Position numbers and translations under genes: made by a program
Shown: positions 1-6,391 of the stretch, piece after piece
Numbering within the stretch: position 1 is the first letter of the stretch
How the letters are laid out: each line of letters opens with the position of its first letter
Source: Actinomycetota bacterium
Lineage (GTDB): Bacteria; Actinomycetota; Acidimicrobiia; Acidimicrobiales; CADCSY01
NCBI GenBank assembly: GCA_016178435.1
Contig: JACOTK010000053.1
Location: forward strand, 1-19,458
Direction of reading: 5' to 3'
DNA length: 19,458 bases
The notes under the pieces: model-generated
Databases searched by the model: none
Seen by the model: the letters and a program-made list of their open reading frames with translations, nothing else
Told to the model about the DNA's origin: nothing

Positions 1-56
1 AGCAGCGCACGACCCAGGCGGTCCGCAACCTTCGACGGGTCCTGACCAAGCTCTGA
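1..56 (+). CDS. 3' end of an upstream gene (partial, unidentified)
   Basis: A reading frame is open from the window edge to a TGA at 54-56. It gives a basic, helix-prone tail (QRTTQAVRNLRRVLTKL) of 17 visible codons. Nothing in it identifies a family. It could also be chance open sequence, since only 17 codons are visible. The small hairpin at 69-81 follows its stop, which fits the end of a transcription unit. Confidence 0.35.
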   Translation, partial: QRTTQAVRNLRRVLTKL

Positions 57-68
57 TCGCATCGAGGG

Positions 69-81
69 TCCCCGCAGGGGA
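69..81 (+). terminator. small GC hairpin after upstream stop
   Basis: TCCCC (69-73) and GGGGA (77-81) form a perfect 5-bp stem with a GCA loop. No T-run follows, so it is at most a weak terminator between the upstream gene and the gene at 108. Confidence 0.2.
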
Positions 82-94
82 AAGGCCGCGTCGA

Positions 95-100
95 TACCAT
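95..100 (+). promoter_or_regulatory. -10 box (TACCAT) for leaderless start at 108
   Basis: TACCAT matches TANNNT and ends 7 nt before the ATG at 108, so the predicted transcript starts at or next to the start codon. No Shine-Dalgarno precedes this ATG. I see no clear -35 at 16-18 nt. Confidence 0.4.
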
Positions 101-107
101 TTCGTCC

Positions 108-1592
108 ATGAGTGACGTCAACGGGGGAATGGACCAACCGCCAATGGGTGATGGGGAGGCCCCTTCGCCGTGGGCGAACCCCTCGGGAGCGCCGGAAGCG
201 CCGGGAACCGAGTCGGGGCCACCCGCCTCCGATGTGCCCGCTTCGTCGGGTGCCACTCCCACATGGGTGTCGGCGACCACCTCGGCCGGCGGCGACCCGC
301 CCGTCGGCACGGACGGCAGTGGCAAGGGCAAGGGTGGCAAGGGCAAGGGCGGCAAGGTTGCCCTGATCGTGGTGGCGCTGCTCGTGGTGATCGGAGGAGG
401 GGTGGCTGCGGCTCTGCTCCTCGGTGGGGAGGACGAGCCGACCGCCGCCGAGCTCTTTGCCGCCTCGAAGAAGTTCGTCGCCCAGGCCACGACCGCGACG
501 GTCAGCGGCTCGGGCACCGTTGAGACCGGTGATCTGGGTCAGGCCCCGGGCAGGGGCGACAAGGTGGGCGAATCGGGCACCACCGTCGTCCAGCGTCTGA
601 AGCTCAAGGGACAGGTGGCGTGGCCCGATCGTTCGCTGATGCGACTCGACCTGGGTTCCGGCGGCGTCACCGAGGCACTGGTGGTCGCCGGCGAGGTCTA
701 CACGCGGCAGGCAGAAAAGGCAGCGGGTCTCGACGACGTGTTGTGGGCGAAACATGAGCTTCCCCCAGGTGTGGTGAATCCCGACCATGGGGGTCCCATC
801 CTCGACCCGAATGACCCGAGCAGCGGGGGGCCCTTGGCTCTTGCTGAGCTCCTGGCGGTGGCCAAGGCGCCGAAGACCTTCACCCGAGACGGCTCCGCCT
901 ACGTGTTGGCGCTCGACCTCGACCCCAAGGACGTGTTGCCCGACCCGGAGCAAACGGGGGTGGCGTTCGACCGCATGACCTTGACCCTTCGAACCGAGAA
1001 GGACGGAAGGATCCTCGGCTACACCCTGGTCCAACGGGGCGATTCGGTGCATTCGGACATCACCGTCAACTTCGTGTGGGGAGCGAAGGTCTCCATCGAG
1101 GCACCGGCGTCCGATGAGCTCGACGCCACGCCACAGGTGAACGAGGAGGCGATTGGGGCGTTCGACGCCTCACCGGTGCTTGTGCCTGCGGCAATCCCTT
1201 CCGGCTGGCTCCTGACGCTGGCGGATGTGGCGCCGGCCGATCAGACCGCAGAGGGATGCGAGGAGGTGACAATCGACTACGAGAGTCCCGGGGACTCCGA
1301 GAGCGGGTACCTCTATCTCTACGTGTTCAACACCGATTGCGAGGGCCTTGATCTGGTGCCCCCGCCGGGGGCCGAGGACTTCCGGCCCGGCAAGGCAGGC
1401 GAGGGCTACGTCGTGGGGAGTCCCGACGATGGCTGGCTCGCCCAGTTCGTCGTCGGTGGAACGGTGATCCAGGCCGACACCGATCTCAATCCCGAGGAGC
1501 TCGCGCAGGTGATGGAACGGTTGGTCGTCTTCGATCCGGGCCAACAGCCGGGCGAGATCGCAGGCATCGGGATCGCCACCCAGGTCGGGTGA
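108..1592 (+). CDS. membrane-anchored extracytoplasmic protein, function unknown
   Basis: This is a 494-aa protein. Residues 1-68 are Pro/Gly/Ser/Ala-rich and low in complexity. A Gly-Lys linker (about 69-82) is encoded by reiterated GGCAAG hexamers. One membrane helix (about 84-105, Val/Ala/Leu-rich, followed by GGEDEP) comes next, then roughly 390 residues that are probably outside the cell. The outer part opens with AAELFAASKKFVAQATTATVSGSG and has alternating beta-like stretches (LMRLDLGSGGVTEALVVAGEVYTRQ). These resemble LppX/LolA-type beta-cup lipoproteins, but that is a resemblance only. There is no lipobox, so it is anchored by the helix, N-terminus inside. The ATG at 108 is chosen because a TACCAT -10 box lies 7 nt upstream. 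It converges with the TetR gene, 16 bp between stops. Substrate or partner is unknown. Confidence 0.8.
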   Translation: MSDVNGGMDQPPMGDGEAPSPWANPSGAPEAPGTESGPPASDVPASSGATPTWVSATTSAGGDPPVGTDGSGKGKGGKGKGGKVALIVVALLVVIGGGVAAALLLGGEDEPTAAELFAASKKFVAQATTATVSGSGTVETGDLGQAPGRGDKVGESGTTVVQRLKLKGQVAWPDRSLMRLDLGSGGVTEALVVAGEVYTRQAEKAAGLDDVLWAKHELPPGVVNPDHGGPILDPNDPSSGGPLALAELLAVAKAPKTFTRDGSAYVLALDLDPKDVLPDPEQTGVAFDRMTLTLRTEKDGRILGYTLVQRGDSVHSDITVNFVWGAKVSIEAPASDELDATPQVNEEAIGAFDASPVLVPAAIPSGWLLTLADVAPADQTAEGCEEVTIDYESPGDSESGYLYLYVFNTDCEGLDLVPPPGAEDFRPGKAGEGYVVGSPDDGWLAQFVVGGTVIQADTDLNPEELAQVMERLVVFDPGQQPGEIAGIGIATQVG

Positions 1593-1608
1593 TCGGCTGA
1601 GTCGGGAT

Positions 1609-2238
1609 TCAGCGAACCGTGGTGTGGGGCAGGGCCGAGGACAGGATCTTGTCCTGACCGAGGAGTCCCCCGAGGCAGAATGCCACCGCATCGTCGGCGA
1701 TGTCGCTTCCCCTGCCACCTCGTTCGTGAATGAAGACCCTCGTGAGCTGATTCGTCACCCCGAGGATGGCGTGGGTCAACAGCTCGGGGTTGCCGTGGCG
1801 AATCCGCCCCTGTTCCATCCCCATCTCAACCTGGCGAGCCACATCGGCAACGGCGATCTTTTGACCGTGGCGCAGTGCCGGTCCGAAGCGTTCCTCGCCC
1901 ACGGCGAATTCGAGGAGCGCGAACAGGTTGCGGTGGGTATCGAGCCAGACGAGTGATGAACGGATCCCGACCTCGATTCGGTGCACCGGGTCGGGTTCGT
2001 CGGCGATGGCCTCCTGTTGGGCCTGTCGAAGCTCGACCATGGCCTCACGCAGGATCTCGAGGAAGAGCTCTTCCTTGGACGAGAAGTACCAGTAGAAGAC
2101 GCCCTTGCCGACGCCGACCCCTTCGATGATGTCGGTGACCGACGTCGAATGGTACCCACGTGTGGCGAATCGCTCTGCTGCAAAGTCCAGAAGCTGGCGG
2201 CGACGCTCGCGACCACGGGCAGTGAGTCGGCGTTCCAT
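1609..2238 (-). CDS. TetR/AcrR-family transcriptional repressor
   Basis: This 209-aa protein has the usual TetR length. The N-terminal helix-turn-helix spans about residues 12-60, with the typical pattern AAERFATRGYHSTSVTDI, then GVGKGVFYWYFSSKEEL (recognition helix followed by Y-x-Y/F and SKEEL). The C-terminal helical ligand-binding and dimerisation part cannot be assigned a ligand. The ATG at 2238 is preceded at 6 nt by a TAGGTT -10 box, so the mRNA is probably leaderless. A perfect palindrome (2251-2280) covers the -35 and spacer of that promoter, which strongly suggests autorepression. The adjacent divergent gene is the ACT-domain protein, whose start is 81 bp from the palindrome. No transporter or enzyme gene typical of TetR targets lies next to it, so further targets are probably elsewhere. 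Confidence 0.93.
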   Translation of the reverse strand: MERRLTARGRERRRQLLDFAAERFATRGYHSTSVTDIIEGVGVGKGVFYWYFSSKEELFLEILREAMVELRQAQQEAIADEPDPVHRIEVGIRSSLVWLDTHRNLFALLEFAVGEERFGPALRHGQKIAVADVARQVEMGMEQGRIRHGNPELLTHAILGVTNQLTRVFIHERGGRGSDIADDAVAFCLGGLLGQDKILSSALPHTTVR

Positions 2239-2244
2239 GCGGGG

Positions 2245-2273
2245 AACCTAGGTGTTCTTGACCGGTCGGTCAA
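2245..2273 (-). promoter_or_regulatory. promoter of the TetR gene
   Basis: On the minus strand, TTGACC (plus 2268-2273) and TAGGTT (plus 2245-2250) are separated by exactly 17 nt. The -10 box ends 6 nt before the ATG at 2238, so transcription should begin at about the start codon. This is the best -35/-10 pair in the window. Confidence 0.6.
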
Positions 2274-2280
2274 GAACACC
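2251..2280. promoter_or_regulatory. TetR operator palindrome
   Basis: Two perfect 14-bp arms, GGTGTTCTTGACCG and CGGTCAAGAACACC, flank a 2-bp GT centre. The core TTGACCG-GT-CGGTCAA has the form of known TetR-family operators. It contains the -35 and the whole spacer of the TetR promoter, so binding would block RNA polymerase. The length could hold one dimer or a pair of dimers. Confidence 0.75.
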
Positions 2281-2347
2281 GATCCATTGCGTCGGCGTTC
2301 AAACGGTCTGTTCGTGGATCTGTAATGGTGTGTTCATCTTGGCGCCT

Positions 2348-2353
2348 TAGCCT
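2348..2353 (+). promoter_or_regulatory. -10 box (TAGCCT) for leaderless start at 2362
   Basis: TAGCCT lies 8 nt before the ATG at 2362, with no Shine-Dalgarno between. No strong -35 is visible. The same hexamer precedes the gene at 12001 and lies upstream of rpmB. Confidence 0.4.
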
Positions 2354-2361
2354 GACTACCA

Positions 2362-3042
2362 ATGGAAACCTATGTGGTCCGAGTCTGGTTGCCGGATCGG
2401 CCGGGTGCGCTGGGCCAGGTGGCGAGCCGCATCGGAGCAGTTCGGGGCGACGTGGTCGGCATCGACATCCTCGAACGCGACGGCGGTCAGGCGATCGACG
2501 AGTTGATCGTCGAGTTGCCCGACGACACGCTGATCGACCTGCTGGTGGCGGAGATCACCGCCGTCGACGGTGTCGCGGTCGAGGACATCCGCCCTGCCCC
2601 GAAGGGCCCCCATGATCCGCGTCTCGACGCCCTCGAAGCCGCCGCGCTCCTGGTCGGCGCGGAATCGGCGGACGAGTTGATGGCGTCCCTGGTGCAGCAC
2701 ACGAAGGCCGATTTCACCGCTGCCTGGGTTGTCGTACTGACGCACGCGACGCTCGACACCGCAGAGATTCGCGTGAGCGCCGGCGAACACCCGACGGCGC
2801 GTTGGTTGGCGGCCTTCACCGAGGGAAGCCGCATGTCGAACAACCCGGCGATGGTGCACACGGGTCCCGACGATGTTGCCTGGGCAGCCCTGCCACAGGC
2901 CGGCCTGAGCTTGATCCTCGGTCGTCAGGGCCCGCCGTTTCGTGCCCGCGAGCGTCGCCAGATCGCCGTCCTTGCCCGCATCGCCGACGCCCGCTGGCCC
3001 GAGGTCGCCGTCGCGGTGGCGGATCAGTCGGCGGGTGGCTGA
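2362..3042 (+). CDS. ACT-domain protein with a GAF-like C-terminal half
   Basis: This is a 226-aa protein. Residues 1-78 form an ACT domain: VRVWLPDRPGALGQVASRIG is the classic first strand, loop and helix, with the PGALG loop that usually binds an amino acid at a dimer interface. After a short linker, residues 85-220 have alternating helices and strands (ADFTAAWVVVL, GLSLILGRQGPPFRARERRQIAVLARIAD) resembling a GAF-type sensory domain; this second assignment is less certain. No catalytic or DNA-binding domain is visible, so a sensory or regulatory role responding to a small metabolite is inferred. It is divergent from the TetR gene across a 123-bp gap and overlaps the convergent RlpA-like gene by 19 bp. 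The ATG start has a TAGCCT box 8 nt upstream. Confidence 0.8.
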   Translation: METYVVRVWLPDRPGALGQVASRIGAVRGDVVGIDILERDGGQAIDELIVELPDDTLIDLLVAEITAVDGVAVEDIRPAPKGPHDPRLDALEAAALLVGAESADELMASLVQHTKADFTAAWVVVLTHATLDTAEIRVSAGEHPTARWLAAFTEGSRMSNNPAMVHTGPDDVAWAALPQAGLSLILGRQGPPFRARERRQIAVLARIADARWPEVAVAVADQSAGG

Positions 3043-4025
3043 ACGACTTCGACCTGCACGTCAGCGACGCCGGCAGCGACGGTGCCGAGGGCACTGGCGA
3101 CGCCGTGGCTCAGATCGAGCACGCGTCCCGCGACGTAGGGCCCACGATCGTTGACCAGGGCCATGACGGTCGTCGAGCCGCGGGTGATGAGAAGGATGGT
3201 TCCGAAGGGGAGGTCGCGGTGGGCCACCGTCCAACCCTCTTGATCGAAGATCGCTCCGCTCGCGGTCGTCGCGCCGTCGAAGCCCGGTCCATACCACGAG
3301 GCAGGACCTGCAAAGGACTGGTCGGTGCGGGTGAACCCCGGGGGTAGGCCCTCGACGATGCCGAAGGGGTGGGCTGCGAGCAGAGCGGCCTGCTGTTCGG
3401 AGGCCATGCGATGGCGTTCGCCCTCTTTCGGTCCTGACGGTGGGCCCGCTTCGCTCTGTTTGCGGGCCGCCTCCAGAGCGGCCTGGCGTGCCTGGGCGTT
3501 CCGCTTTGCCTCCTCGGCGAGATCCTCGTTCTGCTGACGTGCGATGGTCTTCTCCAGCTCACGGCGCACCGTGTTGAGCTCCTCGGTTGCCCGGAGCGAC
3601 GCGCCGGCCTCGACCTCCGCCTTTCGCTTCTCGTCCTCCGCGTCGCTCTGGGCCTCCGACAGGCGGTCGAGAACCGAGTCGTCGATGCTCCCGACGATCT
3701 GGTTCCACATGCGTTCTCGGGGAAGCATCTCGGGGTCCACGCCGTTGACCATCCGGATGTAGGAGGCGACGGCGTGATCGGTCAAGGTCTCCTTTGCCCA
3801 CCGGACCTGGCTGTTGGCGTCGGCGAGGCGAAGCTGTGCGGCGACAAAACGGGCCTGGGATGCCTCCGCGCCGTCGGTGAGCACCGCGATACGCCGAAGC
3901 AACTCGTTGCGCTGCGTCCGCAGCTCCCCGTTCGTGGTGGGCGCCAACTGGGCATGAGCGGGAACCGAGACGGCAAACGCAGCCGTTGTGAGACAAATCA
4001 CGATCCCCAGAGCGCGTCTGGTCAC
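3024..4025 (-). CDS. exported coiled-coil protein with C-terminal RlpA-like double-psi beta-barrel
   Basis: The protein has 333 aa from the GTG at 4025. Residues 1-25 are a Sec signal peptide (basic start, hydrophobic stretch, cleavage after AHA). Residues about 30-215 are charged, Ala/Glu/Arg-rich and heptad-like, a long coiled coil as in PcsB/EnvC-type cell-wall regulators. Residues about 239-328 are an RlpA-like domain: GPASWYGPGFDGATTASG, AHRDLPFGT and VNDRGPYVAGRVLDLS are family signatures, with the Asp of NDRGPY matching the proposed catalytic residue. RlpA domains bind or cut denuded peptidoglycan, so a role in cell-wall remodelling or septation is likely. Longer open sequence to 4217 would run over pfkA; the signal peptide decides for GTG 4025. 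No good Shine-Dalgarno precedes it. Its 3' end overlaps the ACT gene. Confidence 0.85.
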   Translation of the reverse strand: MTRRALGIVICLTTAAFAVSVPAHAQLAPTTNGELRTQRNELLRRIAVLTDGAEASQARFVAAQLRLADANSQVRWAKETLTDHAVASYIRMVNGVDPEMLPRERMWNQIVGSIDDSVLDRLSEAQSDAEDEKRKAEVEAGASLRATEELNTVRRELEKTIARQQNEDLAEEAKRNAQARQAALEAARKQSEAGPPSGPKEGERHRMASEQQAALLAAHPFGIVEGLPPGFTRTDQSFAGPASWYGPGFDGATTASGAIFDQEGWTVAHRDLPFGTILLITRGSTTVMALVNDRGPYVAGRVLDLSHGVASALGTVAAGVADVQVEVVQPPAD

Positions 4026-4070
4026 TAGGCTCGTTCGGGACCGCCCGAACCATGGAGGTGTATTCCCCCG

Positions 4071-5099
4071 ATGAAAGTTGGAATCCTCACCGGAGGCGGT
4101 GACTGCCCGGGCCTGAATGCGGTGATTCGCGCCGTGGTTCGCAAGGGGGAGCGGGTCCACGGTGATCGCTTCGTCGGCTTCCTCGACGGGTGGCGGGGTG
4201 TGATCGAACAACGACATGTGCCTCTTAACATCGAACGGCTTCGGGGCACCCTCCCGAGGGGGGGCACGATCATCGGCACCTCACGGGCCAATCCCTTCAA
4301 CCTAGATGGCGGTTTCGAGAGATGCCAGACGACCCTCGATGAGTTGAGCATCGACGCGGTCGTCTCCATCGGGGGTGAGGGCACGATGGGCATCACCCGG
4401 GAGATGGCAGCAGCCGGGATCCCCGTTGTCGGGGTGCCGAAGACCATCGACAACGACATTCCCGCGACGGAGGTGACGTTCGGCTTTCACACCGCCGTGC
4501 AGATAGCGACCGAGGCCATCGACCGCCTGCACACCACCGCGGAGTCGCACGACCGAGTGATGGTGGTTGAGGTGATGGGACGGCATGCCGGCCATATCGC
4601 CCTGTACGCAGGCATAGCAGGGGGAGCGGCGCAGATTCTCATCCCCGAGGAGCCCTTCGACATCGACGCGGTGTGCGCCGCTCTGACCCAGCGTCATCAG
4701 AAGGGCCGATTCGCCTCCATCGTGGTGGTGGCCGAGGGGGCTCTGCCCAAGCCCGGAACCATCGAGCTCGCCGATCCCGGGGTTGACGAGTTCGGTCACA
4801 TCCGCCTCGGCGGCATCGCCAACGTGCTGGCGCCCGAGATCGAGAGCCGGACCGGCTTCGAGACCCGGGTCACGATCCTGGGCCACATCCAGAGGGGAGG
4901 GACCCCCTCGGCCTACGACCGGGTCCTCTCGACACGTTTCGGCATCGCGGCGATCGACGCGGTTCACGAGGGCGCCTTTGGCCAAATGGTGGCGATCCGA
5001 TGTGATCAGGTGGTGCGAGTGCCGCTCGAGGACGTTCGTGGCCTCAAGACCGTTGACCCGCAGCTCTTTCACGAGGTCGCCGAGGTGTTCTTCAGCTGA
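4071..5099 (+). CDS. pfkA: 6-phosphofructokinase (probably ATP-dependent)
   Basis: This enzyme phosphorylates fructose 6-phosphate to fructose 1,6-bisphosphate in the cytoplasm and commits carbon to glycolysis. It has 342 aa, and residues 9-20 (GGDCPGLNAVIR) are the actinobacterial form of the nucleotide loop. The motif GGEGT at 101-105 has Gly at the position (E. coli G104) where pyrophosphate-dependent enzymes carry Asp, which argues for ATP. PKTIDND has Lys124, which is typical of PPi enzymes and of actinobacterial ATP enzymes, and the catalytic base is Asp127. MGRHAGHIA (169-177) and LGHIQRGGTP bind the sugar phosphate. GGAGG at 4054-4058 precedes the ATG by 12 nt. The gene is divergent from the RlpA-like gene across a 45-bp gap. 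pckG nearby works in the opposite direction of carbon flow. Confidence 0.96.
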   Translation: MKVGILTGGGDCPGLNAVIRAVVRKGERVHGDRFVGFLDGWRGVIEQRHVPLNIERLRGTLPRGGTIIGTSRANPFNLDGGFERCQTTLDELSIDAVVSIGGEGTMGITREMAAAGIPVVGVPKTIDNDIPATEVTFGFHTAVQIATEAIDRLHTTAESHDRVMVVEVMGRHAGHIALYAGIAGGAAQILIPEEPFDIDAVCAALTQRHQKGRFASIVVVAEGALPKPGTIELADPGVDEFGHIRLGGIANVLAPEIESRTGFETRVTILGHIQRGGTPSAYDRVLSTRFGIAAIDAVHEGAFGQMVAIRCDQVVRVPLEDVRGLKTVDPQLFHEVAEVFFS

Positions 5100-5154
5100 G
5101 AGTTTCGACCGGAGCCGACTCGCACCGATTCGGGACACAGGCCATGATCGTTCC

Positions 5155-5532
5155 ATGCCTTTTGCCTTGCTCTTGCGCGACCTTCACGTTGGATGGGCAT
5201 GGATCGTCATCATCGGCAACGGGCTTGCCGGCATGTGGGCCCTCGCAGCGATCAGGCTGCCCGAGCTGCGCACTCGCTCGCTGTGGTGGTTCACCCTTGC
5301 GGCCGAGCTGTCGATCTTTATCCAGGTCACGATGGGCGTGGCCCTGACGGCGGGCGAGGGCATCGAGCCCGCACCTTTCCACATGTTCTACGGCTTCGTG
5401 GCGATCATTGCCGTCGGCATCATCTACTCGTATCGCCAACAGCTCGAGCACCGGCTCTATCTGCTGTACGGGTTGGGTGGTCTCTTCCTGATGGGCCTGG
5501 GCATTCGGGCAATGCTCAAGGGCGCGGCGTAA
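5155..5532 (+). CDS. small four-helix membrane protein, function unknown
   Basis: This 125-aa protein is predicted to cross the membrane four times (about residues 12-32, 43-66, 75-93 and 101-118). Charged residues sit in the short loops. Histidines at 11, 76 (in PFHMFYGF) and 99 could be haem or metal ligands, but no known motif is matched. I do not recognise the family. The ATG at 5155 is the first start after the pfkA stop that keeps the first helix; a CATGAT sequence at 5143-5148 lies 6 nt upstream, a weak form of the leaderless -10 pattern. It follows pfkA at 55 bp and converges with the Lrp-domain gene (13 bp between stops). Confidence 0.75.
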   Translation: MPFALLLRDLHVGWAWIVIIGNGLAGMWALAAIRLPELRTRSLWWFTLAAELSIFIQVTMGVALTAGEGIEPAPFHMFYGFVAIIAVGIIYSYRQQLEHRLYLLYGLGGLFLMGLGIRAMLKGAA

Positions 5533-5545
5533 CCAGCGTGCACGC

Positions 5546-5779
5546 TCAGAGGTTGACGACCGTGCAGGTCAGCGTCCGGGTGATGCCGTCGATGAGCTGC
5601 ACCTTGCTGACCACCATCTTGCCGAGGTCGTCCAGGGTGCCGGCCTCTGCCTTGGCGATGACGTCATAGGGCCCGGTCACGTCCTCGCAGGAGACGACAC
5701 CCTCGATGGCATCGACCTCCTGTGCAACGTTGGCCGCTTTGCCAACTTCGGTTTGAATCAAGATGTAGGCGCTGACCAC
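5546..5779 (-). CDS. stand-alone Lrp/AsnC-type ligand-binding (RAM) domain protein
   Basis: The protein has 77 aa from GTG 5779. The sequence MVSAYILIQTEVGKA, then EGVVSCEDVTGPYDVIAKAEA and a closing strand (TRTLTCTVVNL), is the alpha/beta ligand-binding half of Lrp/AsnC regulators, without any helix-turn-helix. Such single-domain proteins form ring-like oligomers and sense amino acids; their partner here is unknown. The start is fixed by AGGAGG about 6 nt upstream on the minus strand. Open sequence continues upstream to 5941, but it does not look like protein and overlaps the next gene. It is divergent from the 84-aa gene at 5907, leaving about 127 bp for both promoters. Confidence 0.88.
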   Translation of the reverse strand: MVSAYILIQTEVGKAANVAQEVDAIEGVVSCEDVTGPYDVIAKAEAGTLDDLGKMVVSKVQLIDGITRTLTCTVVNL

Positions 5780-5906
5780 CGGGGGACCTCCTCGAACGGA
5801 AACGGTGCGCGTATCGTATCGGGCCCGGCGCCACGGCGTCGGTTTGTCCCGCCTGCCCCTGATCGGCGGCAGGATCTGCGCTCTCGACGGCGAAGGTTTG
5901 GGAGTG

Positions 5907-6161
5907 ATGAGTGTCGTCGAAGCCCACGCGCAGGTGAACAAGCAGATCGATGATCTCCTGGCGACGATCTATCTGGTTCGTGACAACAACGAGTTGGTCG
6001 AGCGCCTGTTCGACCAACTCGTGAATGATCTGGTGGAGCTGACCTTTCTCGAGACCCACCTGGATTTCGAGGAGGGCGTGATCGATCTGCGCGACTTCCA
6101 GGAGCAGATCGCGACCCTGACGCGACAGTGCCGGGCGATGGGGCTTCCCCATCAGTCCTGA
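5907..6161 (+). CDS. 84-aa helical protein, function unknown
   Basis: From ATG 5907 the protein has 84 aa, strongly acidic and probably all-helical (VNKQIDDLLATIYLVRDN, LVERLFDQLVNDLVELTFLE). GAAGG at 5892-5896 lies 10 nt upstream. Open sequence reaches back to 5805, but that part is Arg-rich and overlaps the upstream regulatory gap of the divergent Lrp-domain gene, so the shorter form is preferred. No catalytic motif, signal peptide or metal site is visible. A helical bundle or adaptor protein is possible. I do not recognise the family. Confidence 0.6.
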   Translation: MSVVEAHAQVNKQIDDLLATIYLVRDNNELVERLFDQLVNDLVELTFLETHLDFEEGVIDLRDFQEQIATLTRQCRAMGLPHQS

Positions 6162-6391
6162 TGCACGGCGGAGGGGCGGTTGACCGTGCGCGGGGTTGAT
6201 CGAGGGCCGGCGGTGTATCAACGGTCGGGTACGACAGCTCTCCTCTCATGCACAGGACGGTACGGCTCGAGTGTCGGCCATCGAACTCGATGGTGGTGAT
6301 CAGGATGCGTCACGAAAGGGTAGGCATGCAGCTTCTCGAAGCTCCCTCACCCATGGCCGGCAGGGCGGTTGCGACCCCATACGCTGTTCCC
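6162..6391 (+). promoter_or_regulatory. 230-bp leader region upstream of the sugar transferase
   Basis: No separate gene is supported here. It contains a spaced inverted repeat GTTGAT (6195-6200) / ATCAAC (6217-6222), TTGACC at 6180 and TTGATC at 6196. It also contains AGCTTC-TC-GAAGCT (6330-6343) and a TACGCT -10 box at 6380-6385. These could be control sites for exopolysaccharide synthesis; binding proteins are unknown. If translation begins at 6326, part of it is coding. Confidence 0.3.
6380..6385 (+). promoter_or_regulatory. -10 box (TACGCT) for leaderless start at 6392
   Basis: TACGCT ends 6 nt before ATG 6392, matching the spacing seen at other starts in this window. No convincing -35 is visible. 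Confidence 0.35.

Noticed and set aside
321..359. GGCAAG hexamer reiterations as a regulatory or mobile repeat
   Set aside because: They simply encode the Gly-Lys linker next to the membrane helix of the first protein.
4026..4217. N-terminal extension of the RlpA-like protein
   Set aside because: It would overlap pfkA by almost 150 bp and put the signal peptide in the middle of the protein.
4302..5156. 284-codon minus-strand open frame opposite pfkA
   Set aside because: Shadow of pfkA; no domain and no ribosome-binding site.
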